Positions 17,274 to 28,191 of a DNA stretch of 64,000 bases are shown one piece after another. Source of the stretch: Brevibacterium yomogidense (GTDB taxonomy: Bacteria; Actinomycetota; Actinomycetes; Actinomycetales; Brevibacteriaceae); NCBI RefSeq assembly GCF_900163715.1, contig NZ_FWFF01000010.1, positions 1 through 64,000 of the forward strand, written 5' to 3'. Position numbers and translations under genes: made by a program. The notes under the pieces are model-generated. The model was not told where the DNA came from and did not search any database. It saw only the letters and a list, made by a program, of their open reading frames with translations. Each line of letters opens with the position of its first letter. The first letter of the stretch is position 1.

Positions 17274-17912
17274 ATGATGCACGACGAGGACCTCAAAGCG
17301 GTGTCGGTCGGCTTCACCGGTGAGGTGGACCTGGTCATGTCCGCTTATCGAGCGGGTCTCTTCCCGATGGGGCTGGGCGATGACGGCGGCCCCCCGATGG
17401 GGTGGTGGGCCCCGACCGTCCGCGGTGTGCTGCTTCCCGGCGGACTGCGGGTGAGCAGGAGCCTGCGCCGCTCGATGCGCGACTTCACCTTCACCGTCGA
17501 TCAGTCGTTCCCCGCCGTCGTCGCAGGGTGCGCGGACACCTCACGGGAGGGCTCGTGGATCACTGAGGGCTTCGCACGGATGTACGACGACCTCCACGCG
17601 GCCGGATGGGCGCATTCGGTCGAGGTGCGCGATGCGGACGGCGCGCTGGTCGGCGGACTCTTCGGCATCAGCTTCGGAGCGGTGTTCGTCGGTGAATCGA
17701 TGTTCCATGCGGCTACGGACGCGTCGAAGGCGGCGCTCGTCCACCTCTCGGACCTCCTCGATGAGCGGTGCGGGGACCGCTGGATGGTCGACGTGCAGTG
17801 GTCGACTGAGCACCTCGAGAGCCTCGGCGTGTCGGAGCTGACGGGGCTCGAATACCTCGATCGGCTCCACCGTGCGGAAGGTGCTCCCGATTCTGAGGCC
17901 TTTTTCAGCTGA
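17274..17912 (+). CDS. aat: Leucyl/phenylalanyl-tRNA-protein transferase
   Basis: Adds Leu or Phe from aminoacyl-tRNA to proteins with N-terminal Arg or Lys, feeding them to ClpS/ClpAP-type degradation (N-end rule). The 212-residue protein has YRAGLFPMG near the N-terminus, WWAPTVRGVLLP, the SWITEGFARMYDDLHAAGWAHS stretch (SWITEGFARMY, then HAAGWAHSVEV), GGLFGISFGAVFVGESMFH, and ASKAALVHL. Two adjacent ATGs at 17274 and 17277 follow GGAGG; the second has better spacing (7 bases), the first gives the annotated frame start. The family is patchy in actinobacteria. Confidence 0.93.
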   Translation: MMHDEDLKAVSVGFTGEVDLVMSAYRAGLFPMGLGDDGGPPMGWWAPTVRGVLLPGGLRVSRSLRRSMRDFTFTVDQSFPAVVAGCADTSREGSWITEGFARMYDDLHAAGWAHSVEVRDADGALVGGLFGISFGAVFVGESMFHAATDASKAALVHLSDLLDERCGDRWMVDVQWSTEHLESLGVSELTGLEYLDRLHRAEGAPDSEAFFS

Positions 17913-17924
17913 AGCCCCGCCAAC

Positions 17925-17954
17925 GTGAATTTCTACGCCGTGTAGCGGTAAGGT
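17925..17954 (+). promoter_or_regulatory. ctaC promoter with an embedded operator-like motif
   Basis: GTGAAT as -35 and TAAGGT as -10 are separated by 18 bases that contain TTCTACGCCGTGTAGC (17931-17946), an imperfect palindrome with CTAC/GTAG arms. A near-identical motif lies upstream of ctaE at 26824-26839. A protein bound here would cover the promoter spacer. The leader to the GTG of ctaC is about 130 bases. Confidence 0.5.
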
Positions 17955-18089
17955 GTGGGAGACAAAGTCAGAGTTCGGTGACCAGGGCATCTACACCCTT
18001 GTCCGCGTTCCGCATTCACGGTGCATCCGGAGTGGGAACCGGCAGGGTCGGCCACCCTGGGGCACCGACAGAGGTTCGAAAGGCTGCAC

Positions 18090-18982
18090 GTGGATTCTCC
18101 GAATCAGCCAGCACCGGGGGCGCGCGCGTCCTGGGCCAAGCGGCTCGGTGTGATCGGCGCAGCGGCGGCAACGACACTGCTCGCCGGATGCACGACGGAA
18201 CAGTGGGAGGTCGGCTTCCTCCATCCCGACTCCAAGGGCGCCACTTCCCACACCGATCACTACATCGCGCTGTGGAACGGCGGATGGATCGCCGCACTCA
18301 TCGTGGGTGCCATCACCTGGGGCCTGCTGCTGTGGTGCATCGTCGCCTATCGCCGCAAGAAGTCCGATCGCGGCCTGCCCGTCCAGATGCGCTACAACAT
18401 GCCGGTGGAGATCCTCTACACGGTCGTTCCGATCATCCTGGTCCTCGCGTTCTTCTTCGAGAACGTCAAGACGTTGGACAACACCATCAACGACGACACG
18501 GAACCGGAACAGGTCATCGAGGTCTATGGCAAGCAGTGGGCCTGGGACTTCAACTACGTGACGGAGGACGTCCACTACGCCGGAGTTCAGGCGAACCTGG
18601 ATGGCACTGAGCAGCCGGGCATCGATGCGCCCACGCTCTACCTCCCCTCGAACACGGATCTCGAGCTCAAGCTCGAATCCCGCGACGTGGTGCACTCCTT
18701 CTGGATCCCCGCGTTCCTCGAGAAGCGCGACATGTTCCCCGGTCACTCGTCGAGCATCCATCTCCAGGCCCTCAAGGAGGGCGACTACATGGGCAAGTGC
18801 GCAGAGCTCTGCGGCGAGTTCCATGCGGAGATGATCTTCAACGTCAAGGTCGTCTCGCCGACCGAATACGACGACTACATCCAGTCCCTGCGCGATCAGG
18901 GCAATGAGGGTGTCCTGGGTGAGGAATACAACCGCACCGAGTGGTACCACAACCCCTACGAGCAGGAAGGGGCTGAGAACTG

Positions 18983-18983
<1 letters not shown>
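18090..18983 (+). CDS. ctaC: Cytochrome c oxidase subunit II
   Basis: Membrane-anchored subunit carrying the CuA centre that receives electrons from the cytochrome bc1 complex. The 297-residue precursor has a lipoprotein-type signal ([13 protein letters not shown], lipobox Cys near residue 33), two membrane helices ([20 protein letters not shown] and [16 protein letters not shown]) and an outer cupredoxin domain with KQWAWDFNY and the CuA ligands in [12 protein letters not shown]. The GTG at 18090 is preferred: AAAGG lies upstream and the in-frame ATG at 18021 would add residues unlike a signal peptide. Its stop overlaps the ctaD start (ATGA). Confidence 0.95.
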
Positions 18984-20685
<1,702 letters not shown>

Positions 20686-20689
<4 letters not shown>

Positions 20690-21087
20690 AGACAGGCGCA
20701 TGGATCTTCGGTCTGGGTATCTTCTTCTTCGCGCCCGTCGCGATCGTCTACGGCTTCCTGACCGACTTCACGGAGTGGGTCGGGCTCGCCGGACTCATCC
20801 TGGTGGGCGGTATGGCCCTCATGATCGGCGTCTACCTGTGGACGTGGGAGAAGAAGCACCCACAGCTGCCGATGGATGACATCGATGGTGAGATCGAGGA
20901 CGAGTACTACGAGTACGGCTTCTACTCCCCATGGAGCTGGTGGCCGATCACCGTGGCCACGGGCGCGGCACTGTGCTTTGTAGCGGTTGCAGTCGGCTGG
21001 TGGATCTTCCCGTTCGGCGGCGTCATCGCCATCGTGGGAATGGTCGGTCTGATCTACGAATACGATCGCGGCAAGTTCGCGCACTGA
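20686..21087 (+). CDS. ctaF: Cytochrome c oxidase subunit IV (actinobacterial type)
   Basis: Small accessory subunit of the actinobacterial aa3 oxidase within the bc1-aa3 supercomplex. The 133-residue protein has four hydrophobic segments: [60 protein letters not shown] and [19 protein letters not shown]. The central [17 protein letters not shown] loop is typical of the family. It starts with GTG in a GTGA overlap with the ctaD stop and is followed by a strong hairpin, making it the last gene of ctaC-ctaD-ctaF. Confidence 0.95.
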
Positions 21088-21132
21088 TCGGAGCGCGACG
21101 GGTTGACCTCGTCGTGGGCCTCGCACTCTGAC

Positions 21133-21180
21133 ACACAGGAGGGCGGGATGGAAGGAGACTTCCATCCCGCCCTCCTGTGT
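21133..21180 (+). terminator. Terminator of the ctaCDF operon
   Basis: A perfect 22-bp stem with a GAGA loop starts 45 bases after the ctaF stop. No T-tract. Confidence 0.85.
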
Positions 21181-21322
21181 CTCTGCTGCGCGTGCTGCGG
21201 GTAGTCGGACTGGTGGAGCAGAGCGGGCGCATCGCGTGTCGTTGGAGGCGCTCCTACTCGAGCGTCTTCCTTCTACCCGAGCCTGTGCCTACCCAACCCA
21301 GTGCCCACCCGAGCCACCAGCT

Positions 21323-21364
21323 TTCATCAGACCGCATAGCAAGGAAGTTGTGCGGTCTGATGAA
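21323..21364. repeat. Left hairpin of the decayed element
   Basis: Perfect 14-bp inverted repeat TTCATCAGACCGCA / TGCGGTCTGATGAA around a 14-base loop. It forms most of the left terminal repeat. Confidence 0.85.
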
Positions 21365-22330
21365 TGGGCGTGTCTCGCGCGGGTATGCGCTCGACCCGGC
21401 GGTGTCTCGGGACATCGGTGACACTTCTGCACCGGGACATCGGTGGCACTTCTGCATCAGGACATCCGTGACGGTGTGCACGGTCCCGGTGGGGACACTT
21501 CCCCACAGCGATCGATGGGTGAGCAGAATCGCCCAAGCACATCTCCGCGTCGGCTCTGCGGCCTCTCAATGGGTGGAGGAGCCAAGCGATGGGCTGCGAG
21601 TCGAGGTGATCACCGGAAAGCCGCTCAACGCGACTGCGGAGCTCAAGAAGGAATCCTTCTCCACTGTGGTCGGCATTGCCACGCTTCGCCGTCGATACGG
21701 GGGCGATCTTCACCCGCCGTTGGCATCCGCGGCGCAGACCACCGCCCACAGTTGTCTCAGATGCCCGTATCCGCTCTATTCGACGAGCTCGTGACCTTGG
21801 GGCCGCGGCGGAAGGTTTCCGGGACGATGTAGGACCGCGTGTGTGCTCAGAATGAGCATTGGCCCGGATACGGATCGTGGGACTTGCGGACACCGTTGCT
21901 CCCTGCTGGCGGCCAGCAGCAGCGCTGAGGCACGATCAGGTGGCCTTCAGACCTTCATCTACTGACCCAGATCCTCACCGCTGTGGAGAATCGTTCGGAC
22001 TTCGGGCCGGGAGGCTGAGGGCAAGAGACGGTGGCCTCAACCGGCCACGGAGTCATCGTCATGAGGACCGGACCACGCAGGAGCTCATCGAAGATTCCGG
22101 TGGGGTCGGCGCTTGGCTTGCCTGCAGGGACCTTCACCTGTCCGTGTGAACTCCGGCGGTTGGCTGCGCCCCGGAGCCGGGTCCAGAAGCGAGCGGCGTG
22201 CGTGGAGACCGACGAGGGACGGATCCCGGAGCGTCACGGGAGTCGTGAGACATGGAGTGTCACCGGTCTCCTGAGGCAGAATTGTCACCGATGTCCGGAG
22301 ACATGGCAGACGACCCGCGAGCCACAGCGT

Positions 22331-22372
22331 TTCATCAGACCGCACGACTTCTTTGCTATGCGCTCTGATGAA
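22331..22372. repeat. Right hairpin of the decayed element
   Basis: Same 14-bp inverted repeat as at 21323-21364 with one mismatch (TGCGCTCTGATGAA), in opposite orientation, with a loop differing at two positions. Confidence 0.85.
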
Positions 22373-22467
22373 AGCTGGTGGCTCGAGTTCTGTCGCGCGT
22401 TCTGTGAGGTGCTCGAGGCGTGTTCGCCGCGGGTGTGGAAGGGCGCGTGGGGGAGTAGTGGCACGCA

Positions 22468-22510
22468 GAAGGGGGTCAGAACAGGTATGGCACCTGTTCT
22501 GACCCCCTTC
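22468..22510 (-). terminator. Terminator of the ctaE-qcrCAB operon
   Basis: A perfect 18-bp stem with a 7-base loop lies about 30 bases beyond the qcrB stop. No T-tract. Confidence 0.85.
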
Positions 22511-22540
22511 AGCGCAGCGCGCTGAGAGTGCGGTCAGACC

Positions 22541-24193
22541 TTACTTCTCGAGGCCTGCGCTGTGGTCGCGGTGGTCGTCACCCTCGACCTCACCATGGTG
22601 GTCTCCATGGGCGGCGTCGAGCTCAGCCTTGGTCACCGGGGTGACGCGCTCCTCGTAGAAGTACTTCGCCATCGCGGCACGCACTCGCTCGAGACCGGAC
22701 ACCTTGCCCTTGGCTCCAGGCTGCGCCGGGATAGCCGGCGGTGCCTCGAAGGCGGTCAGCTTCCAGCTCTCGTGAGGCGTGAGCGGAATGTGACGCTCCT
22801 GGAACTCACCGTGGGGCAGACGGATGATGTGTCCCGACTCGTGTCCGTGCAGAACGAGCTCGCGATCCTTGCGCTGCAGACTGATGCAGATGCGGCGCGT
22901 GAGGAAGAAGGCGATGAACGGTCCGACGATGAAGAGCACTCGGAAGATGTAGATCATGTCGTTCAGGGACATGTGGAAGAAGACTGCCACGAGGTCACCC
23001 GAAGCGCCCGCCCACATCACCGCGTACCAGACGACCGCTGCGACACCGAGTGCCGTACGGGTCGGCGCATTGCGGGGACGATCGAGGATGTGGTGCTCGC
23101 GCCTATCCTTCAGCAGCCACGATTCGATCCACGGCCATATCGCTGCGATGCCCCAGAAGCCCATCATGATGATGATCGCGATATTGATGTTCAGGCTGAT
23201 GGGGTAGCCGAAGATGTAGAACTCCATCCATCCCGGCATGATGCGGAGGATGCCGTCTGCCCATCCGACGTACCAGTCCGGCTGGGTGCCGGCGGAGACG
23301 GGGGAGGGGTCGTACGGGCCGTAGTTCCAGATCGGGTTCGTCGTGAAGAGCGCCGATATGAATGCTATGACCGCGAAGATCATGAAGAAGAACCCGCCGG
23401 CCTTCGCCGCGAACGACGGCAGAACCGGCTCGCCCACGACGTTCTTCTCTGTGTGCCCCGGGCCGGCCCAGTGCGTGTGCTTGTGGATCACGAGGAACAT
23501 CATGTGCACGCCGATGAGTGCGATGAGCACCGCCGGAAGGATCATGATGTGCAGCGAATAGAGTCTCGACACGATGTCGATGCCGGGGAATTCGCCACCG
23601 AACAGGAAGAACGAGATGTAGGTGCCGACGAGCGGGATGGACTTCAGGAGGCCATCGATGATCCGCAGACCGTTGCCGGAGAGCAGGTCGTCAGGCAGGG
23701 AGTAGCCGGTGAAGCCGGCACCGAGGCCGACCATCGACAGAACGATGCCGATGACCCAGTTGAGCTCACGCGGCTTGCGGAACGCGCCGGTGAAGAAGAC
23801 GCGCAGCGCGTGGATGGACAGACCCGCCATGAAGAGAAGAGCCGCCCAGTGGTGCATCTGGCGGATGAAGAGACCGCCTCGGACCTCGAACGAGATCTCG
23901 AGAGTCGACTGGTACGCCTCGGAGATCGTCACACCGCGCAGCGGTGTCCAAGGACCGTTGTAGATGACTTCGGCCATCGCCGGCTTGAACCAGAACGTGA
24001 GGAACGTACCGGTGAGCACGAGGATGACGAAGCTGTACAGCGCCACCTCGCCGAGCATGAACGACCAGTGCGACGGGAAGATCTTGCGACCGAATTCTCG
24101 CACGGCCTTCGATGCGCTTGTGCGGTCCTCCGTCCACTGCGCGACGTCTCCGACGATCGCGGTGGCCCTGTTGGTCTGCTGTGTGGTGCTCAT
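22541..24193 (-). CDS. qcrB: Cytochrome bc1 complex cytochrome b subunit
   Basis: Membrane subunit with two b hemes that oxidises menaquinol in the bc1-aa3 supercomplex. The 550-residue protein is of the long actinobacterial type: an N-terminal b6-like domain with WSFMLGEVALYSFVILVLTG, heme ligands in RQMHHWAALLFMAGLSIHALR (RQMHHW ... HALR) and VHMMFLVIHKH, the quinol-site motif YGPYDPSPVSAGTQPDWY (a PDWY variant of PEWY), and a charged His-rich tail of about 100 residues. The start overlaps the qcrA stop (ATGA), showing translational coupling. Last gene of ctaE-qcrC-qcrA-qcrB. Confidence 0.96.
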   Translation of the reverse strand: MSTTQQTNRATAIVGDVAQWTEDRTSASKAVREFGRKIFPSHWSFMLGEVALYSFVILVLTGTFLTFWFKPAMAEVIYNGPWTPLRGVTISEAYQSTLEISFEVRGGLFIRQMHHWAALLFMAGLSIHALRVFFTGAFRKPRELNWVIGIVLSMVGLGAGFTGYSLPDDLLSGNGLRIIDGLLKSIPLVGTYISFFLFGGEFPGIDIVSRLYSLHIMILPAVLIALIGVHMMFLVIHKHTHWAGPGHTEKNVVGEPVLPSFAAKAGGFFFMIFAVIAFISALFTTNPIWNYGPYDPSPVSAGTQPDWYVGWADGILRIMPGWMEFYIFGYPISLNINIAIIIMMGFWGIAAIWPWIESWLLKDRREHHILDRPRNAPTRTALGVAAVVWYAVMWAGASGDLVAVFFHMSLNDMIYIFRVLFIVGPFIAFFLTRRICISLQRKDRELVLHGHESGHIIRLPHGEFQERHIPLTPHESWKLTAFEAPPAIPAQPGAKGKVSGLERVRAAMAKYFYEERVTPVTKAELDAAHGDHHGEVEGDDHRDHSAGLEK

Positions 24194-25242
24194 GCGTTCG
24201 TCTCCCGAGTGTTGATCTCCCAGAAGGTCGGTCCCACAGGTTCCGTGAAGTCAGACTGGGCGACGAGGTAGCCTTCGTCGTCGACTGCGATGGGCAGCTG
24301 GGGGAGCGGCCGCTTCGCAGGCCCGAAGATCACCTTGCAGTGGTTCGTGACGTCGAAGGTCGACTGGTGGCACGGGCAGAGCAGATGATGCGTCTGGTGC
24401 TCGTACAGCGCGACGGGGCAGCCGACGTGCGTGCACACCTTGGAGTAGGCGACGATTCCATCGACGCCCCAGGACTCGCGGTCCGGATCCGTGTTCAGCT
24501 CATTCGGATCGACGCGCATGAGCAGCACGGCTGCCTTGGCCTTCTCGTCGAGCGGGTGGCCGGAGTCGCGGAGGTTCTCCGGGATCACGTGGAACGCAGA
24601 GCCGATCGTCACATCAGCGGCCCTGATCGGCATGATGTCACTCTGCTCCGGGATCATCCCGATGTCCTTGCAGAGCCGGACTCCTGGGCCCCAGAGCGTG
24701 GTGAAGAGCTTGTCGCCGGGGAGCGGACCCAGGTCGCGGAACACGAGGATCGCGGGCAGCGGCGCGATGGCCACCGCAGCGATGAGCGTGTTCCGGATGA
24801 GCGAACGCCGCGCGATGCCGGACTCGTCCTTCGCCTGGTTGAGGATCTCCAGGGCAATGGCCTGGTCCTCTTCTGTCCCGCCGCCCTTGTCGTGGCGGTC
24901 CTCGACGATCTCCGCATCGGTGACCAGGGTCTTCGCCCAGAGGATGATGCCGATGCCGATGCCGGCGAGTGCCGCTGTAGCGCCGAGGCCGATGGCCATC
25001 GTGTGGATGCGGACCAGCGCTCCAGAATCCCCGACGGGGAACAGGAAGTAGGCCACGATGAACCAGATGGTGCCGATCATCGAGACGATGAACCAAGCTG
25101 CGATCTGGCGCTCAGCGAGGCGCTCTGCGGTCGGGCTGCTGTCGGTGATGCGCGGCTTGTGCTCGGGAAGGCCCGGGTTCGCGAACCCGTTCATCTCCGC
25201 GAGCTGGCCGCCCTGGCCGCCGCTGCTCTCAATCGAGGTCAT
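24190..25242 (-). CDS. qcrA: Cytochrome bc1 complex Rieske iron-sulfur subunit
   Basis: Carries the 2Fe-2S centre that takes the first electron from menaquinol. The 350-residue protein has three membrane helices, as expected for actinobacteria, at about 55-75, 90-112 and 165-185 (AAWFIVSMIGTIWFIVAYFL; MAIGLGATAALAGIGIGIIL; NTLIAAVAIAPLPAILVF), then the Rieske fold with ligands in CTHVGCPV and CPCHQSTFD. GAGGAAG precedes the ATG. It overlaps qcrB by four bases. Cluster insertion may rely on the ErpA encoded at 16753. Confidence 0.96.
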   Translation of the reverse strand: MTSIESSGGQGGQLAEMNGFANPGLPEHKPRITDSSPTAERLAERQIAAWFIVSMIGTIWFIVAYFLFPVGDSGALVRIHTMAIGLGATAALAGIGIGIILWAKTLVTDAEIVEDRHDKGGGTEEDQAIALEILNQAKDESGIARRSLIRNTLIAAVAIAPLPAILVFRDLGPLPGDKLFTTLWGPGVRLCKDIGMIPEQSDIMPIRAADVTIGSAFHVIPENLRDSGHPLDEKAKAAVLLMRVDPNELNTDPDRESWGVDGIVAYSKVCTHVGCPVALYEHQTHHLLCPCHQSTFDVTNHCKVIFGPAKRPLPQLPIAVDDEGYLVAQSDFTEPVGPTFWEINTRETNA

Positions 25243-25285
25243 TCGCTTCCTCGTCTAGTACTCGTTGCGGATAAAGACTTGATGC

Positions 25286-26071
25286 TCATTTGGAGCGGGC
25301 TGTGAGCCATACCGTGATGCCGATGACGCCTGCCAATCCGAAGAACCAGATGAACAGGCCCTCCGCCACAGGTCCCAGCGAGCCGAGCTTGAAGCCACCC
25401 GCGGACGGGGTCTCGGAGACCTCGCGGACGTACGTGATGACGTCCCGCTTCTCTTCGGGGGTCAGGTTCGCGTCATTGAAGATCGGCATGTTCTGCGGCC
25501 CGGTCTGCATCGCCTCGTAGAGGTGCTTCTCGGAGACCTCGGAGAGATTGGGCGCGTACTTGCCGCGTGTCAGAGCACCGCCGGAGCCGACGACGTTGTG
25601 GCACATCGCGCAGTTCGTGCGGAAGAGGCCACCGCCGGCAGCGGAATCGCCCTCAGCGGTGTTGAGCCATTCCTCATCCGGAACGGCGGGTCCGGGGCCC
25701 AGCGAGGCGACGTAGCCCGCCATCGCTGCGATCTCCTCTTCGGAGAACTGAGGCTCCTTCACCTGTGCCTGCGGACCGTGCATCTGCAGCGGCATGCGGC
25801 CGGTGCTCACCTGGAAGTCGACAGCGGCAGCGCCGACGCCGATCAGGCTCGGACCGTTCTCGGAACCTTCTGCGTTCATGCCGTGGCAGGTCGCACAGTT
25901 CGAGACGAAGAGCTTCTGTCCCTCTTCGACCTGAGCAGTGCTGTATTCCTCGGCATTCGCGGTCGTGTTGCCGGTGAAGAGCGAGTACGCGCCGCCGGTG
26001 AGCAGCATGCCCACCAGCAGAAGGACGACGAGGGCCATCGGATGCCGACGGCGAGCGGCGAGTAGCTTCAC
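25286..26071 (-). CDS. qcrC: Cytochrome bc1 complex di-heme cytochrome c subunit
   Basis: Passes electrons from the Rieske centre directly to CuA of the oxidase, replacing a soluble cytochrome c. The 261-residue protein has an N-terminal signal/anchor helix (ALVVLLLVGMLLTGGAYSLF), two heme-binding motifs (CATCHGMNAEG near residue 57 and CAMCHNVVGSGG near 156) and a C-terminal anchor helix (GLFIWFFGLAGVIGITVWL). Two c-type hemes in one subunit are diagnostic for the actinobacterial bc1-aa3 supercomplex. Start is GTG with AAAGGA upstream. Confidence 0.96.
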   Translation of the reverse strand: MKLLAARRRHPMALVVLLLVGMLLTGGAYSLFTGNTTANAEEYSTAQVEEGQKLFVSNCATCHGMNAEGSENGPSLIGVGAAAVDFQVSTGRMPLQMHGPQAQVKEPQFSEEEIAAMAGYVASLGPGPAVPDEEWLNTAEGDSAAGGGLFRTNCAMCHNVVGSGGALTRGKYAPNLSEVSEKHLYEAMQTGPQNMPIFNDANLTPEEKRDVITYVREVSETPSAGGFKLGSLGPVAEGLFIWFFGLAGVIGITVWLTARSK

Positions 26072-26117
26072 TGAGAGTCCTTTTCTGATCTGACGTGGTC
26101 GCGGGCTGAGGTGCTGA

Positions 26118-26759
26118 TCACTGGATCGCGTAGATGATCAGGAACAGCGCGACCCACACGATGTCCACGAAGTGCCAGTAGTACGAGACGCACGTGGCGA
26201 AGGTCGCCTCACGGTGACCGAACCGCTTGGCGCCGTAGGCACGACCGATCACGAACAGGAAGGCGATCAGCCCGCCCAGAACGTGGAGTCCGTGGAATCC
26301 GGTGGTGAGGTAGAAGGCCGAGCCGTACCCGTTGGAGTTGATGGCGATGCCGTGCGAGACGAGCGTCGCGTACTCCATGACCTGACCGGCGACGAACACC
26401 GATCCCAGGACGAAGGTGAGGAAGAACCACTCGACCATGCCCCAGGACTTGATGTTGAACAGCCCGCCCGTGCGGTACGGCTTGAAGCTGTGCTCGGCCT
26501 TCCACACGCCGATCTGGCAGGTGAAGGACGAGGACACGAGGATGAGGGTATTCACCGTCGCGTACGGCACGTCGAGTTTTGCGGTCTCCACCTCCCACAT
26601 TTCGGGCACGACGGAGCGCAGCGTGAAGTACATGGCGAAGAGCGCGGCGAAGAACATCAGCTCGCTGGCCAGCCAGACAATCATCCCGACGGTTGTCGAG
26701 TCTGGCCTGTTCACAGCGGGACGAACTGGCGCTGAGGGAGATGCAGCTACGGTTGACAC
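26118..26759 (-). CDS. ctaE: Cytochrome c oxidase subunit III
   Basis: Structural subunit of the aa3 oxidase with no redox centre. The 213-residue protein has five membrane helices, the usual number for the short actinobacterial form; motifs are [56 protein letters not shown] and [16 protein letters not shown]. The GTG at 26757-26759 is chosen because the conserved part begins about 20 residues later and a TAATAA box with GTGAAT as -35 places transcription start on the GTG. The frame is open 15 codons upstream. First gene of ctaE-qcrCAB. Confidence 0.94.
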   Translation of the reverse strand: MSTVAASPSAPVRPAVNRPDSTTVGMIVWLASELMFFAALFAMYFTLRSVVPEMWEVETAKLDVPYATVNTLILVSSSFTCQIGVWKAEHSFKPYRTGGLFNIKSWGMVEWFFLTFVLGSVFVAGQVMEYATLVSHGIAINSNGYGSAFYLTTGFHGLHVLGGLIAFLFVIGRAYGAKRFGHREATFATCVSYYWHFVDIVWVALFLIIYAIQ

Positions 26760-26766
26760 GCCCCCA

Positions 26767-26795
26767 TTATTACCCGTTTTGCAGGCGGAATTCAC
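26767..26795 (-). promoter_or_regulatory. ctaE promoter, leaderless
   Basis: GTGAAT (-35), 17 bases, then TAATAA (-10), which ends 7 bases before the GTG of ctaE. The -35 is the same hexamer as at the ctaC promoter. Confidence 0.55.
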
Positions 26796-26823
26796 CTTGT
26801 ACACAGGTTGTACGGCCTGCTTC

Positions 26824-26839
26824 TTCTACAGCGTGTAGC
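26824..26839. promoter_or_regulatory. Operator-like palindrome shared with ctaC
   Basis: TTCTACAGCGTGTAGC matches the ctaC element TTCTACGCCGTGTAGC at 14 of 16 bases. It lies about 30 bases upstream of the ctaE -35, in the space shared with divergent trpD. Confidence 0.5.
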
Positions 26840-27056
26840 AAGAACCGCATGTTGGCGCGGATCGGAGCCTGTGAGATCGATGGGAAATATGTCGTCGGTG
26901 TGGCGCGCCTCTCCGGGTCGGGACGCGGTCGGGCTGCTCCAGGGTCGCTCGTCGGTCCGTCTCCAGCGTGTTCCGGGGAGTGGACCCGCGCGTCGGCGGG
27001 CGGTCCCGCGCCGTTACGATGACGGGGTCCACAGATCACTTCGCGAGGAGACCTCC

Positions 27057-28166
27057 GTGTCCACGACCGCCGCGCCCCATCCCCAGCAACCTGCCGTCGA
27101 CGGAGCAGTCGACGGCATCACAGGGGTGAGGGAATGGCCGGATCTGCTGATGGGTCTGATGGACGGCAAGCACATGGATGCGGACACCGCCGCGTGGGCG
27201 ATGGACCAGATCATGGGGGGGAACGTCCCTGATGTGACGATGGCTGCGTTCCTCGTGGCCCATCACGGCAAGGGCGAGACCGTCGATGAGATCTCTGGAC
27301 TGGTGCGCGCGATGTATGCCCACGCCGTGGACCTTCCAGGACTGTCCGACGCCGTCGACATCGTCGGTACCGGCGGTGACCGTGCGAAGACGGTGAATGT
27401 GTCGTCGACCGCGTCCTTCGTGATCGCAGGAACGGGCCAGCGGCTGGTGAAGCACGGCAACCGCGCGACGTCCTCGGCGTCCGGATCGGCAGACGTCCTG
27501 GAGGTGCTCGGACTCGCGCTCGACCTCACCCCTGAGCAGTCCGTGGCCCTTGCCCATGAGGTCGGTATGGCGTTCGCCTTCGCGAACGTCTACCACCCGG
27601 CGATGCGATTCATCGCGCCTGTGCGGAAGCAGATCGCAGTGCCGTCCGCCTTCAACATCCTCGGCCCTCTCACAAACCCTGCGCGCACGCGCGCGACGGC
27701 GATCGGGGTCGCCGACCCTGCGATGGCGCCTCTGGTCGCCGGCGTGCTCGCTGCGCGCGGAGACTCGGCTCTGGTCTTCCGGTCCCGTGACGGACTCGAT
27801 GAGTTCAGCACGACCGCGGTCACAGACGTCTGGGAGGTGCGGAACGGCGACGTCGTCGAGCAGGCGATCGATGCGCGTGACCTGGGCCTGCCGCGTGCGA
27901 CCAAGGCTGACTTGCGCGGAGGCGACCCATCGTTCAATGCCGACGTGATGCGCCGCACCCTTGAGGGAGAGCACGGACCCGTGCGCGACATCGTGCTCCT
28001 CAATGCTGCGGCAGCGCTCGTCGCGGCATCGTCGGATGTCGACGGTTCGCTGGTCGATCGCCTTGCGGCCTCGTTCGCAGTCTCGAAGGACGCACTGGAC
28101 TCCGGTGCTGCAGCGGGCAAGCTCGGCGCGATGATCGAAGCGTCCACCCGCCTCGCTGAGGGGTGA
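27057..28166 (+). CDS. trpD: Anthranilate phosphoribosyltransferase
   Basis: Joins anthranilate to PRPP, the second step of tryptophan synthesis. The 369-residue protein has the PRPP-binding DIVGTGGDRAKTVNVSST region (VGTGGD, NVSST), KHGNRATSSASGSADVLE with anthranilate-binding residues, the MAFAFANVYHPAMRFIAPVR segment (FANVYHPAMR), FNILGPLTNPA and DGLDEFSTT. The GTG at 27057 is chosen because GAGGAG precedes it at 6 bases; the frame is open a further 83 codons but without a start site. No other trp genes are nearby, which is usual for actinobacteria, where trpD sits beside ctaE. Confidence 0.95.
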   Translation: MSTTAAPHPQQPAVDGAVDGITGVREWPDLLMGLMDGKHMDADTAAWAMDQIMGGNVPDVTMAAFLVAHHGKGETVDEISGLVRAMYAHAVDLPGLSDAVDIVGTGGDRAKTVNVSSTASFVIAGTGQRLVKHGNRATSSASGSADVLEVLGLALDLTPEQSVALAHEVGMAFAFANVYHPAMRFIAPVRKQIAVPSAFNILGPLTNPARTRATAIGVADPAMAPLVAGVLAARGDSALVFRSRDGLDEFSTTAVTDVWEVRNGDVVEQAIDARDLGLPRATKADLRGGDPSFNADVMRRTLEGEHGPVRDIVLLNAAAALVAASSDVDGSLVDRLAASFAVSKDALDSGAAAGKLGAMIEASTRLAEG

Positions 28167-28191
28167 GCGCCTGTCCCGGGAATCCGGGCTG

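Larger units (their letters stand above)
21311..22384. mobile_element. Decayed element with 54-bp inverted ends
   Basis: Positions 21311-21364 and the reverse complement of 22331-22384 are identical at 51 of 54 bases. Inside each end the similarity continues in patchy form: both carry copies of a TGTCACCGATGTCC-like motif (21409-21475 on the - strand, 22257-22305 on the + strand) next to CAGAA. Such motifs are, from memory, common in the non-coding ends of IS481-type elements of actinobacteria. No transposase remains in the roughly 970 bases between. I see no clear target-site duplication. Family assignment is an inference. Confidence 0.5.
21181..22467. other. Gene-free stretch between the ctaCDF and qcr operons
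   Basis: I find no credible gene here. The longest open frames (205 aa at 21177-21794 on +, 188 aa at 21327-21893 on -) have no recognisable motif, no ribosome-binding site and unusual composition. The stretch is organised by inverted repeats described separately: matching ends at 21311-21364 and 22331-22384, and GTGTCACCGATGTCC-like motifs inside each end. It is best read as a decayed insertion between two converging operons. Confidence 0.7.

Noticed and set aside
21177..21794. 205-aa open frame in the gap between ctaF and qcrB
   Set aside because: It starts at the ctaF terminator, crosses the left hairpin of the decayed element and shows no recognisable protein motif.
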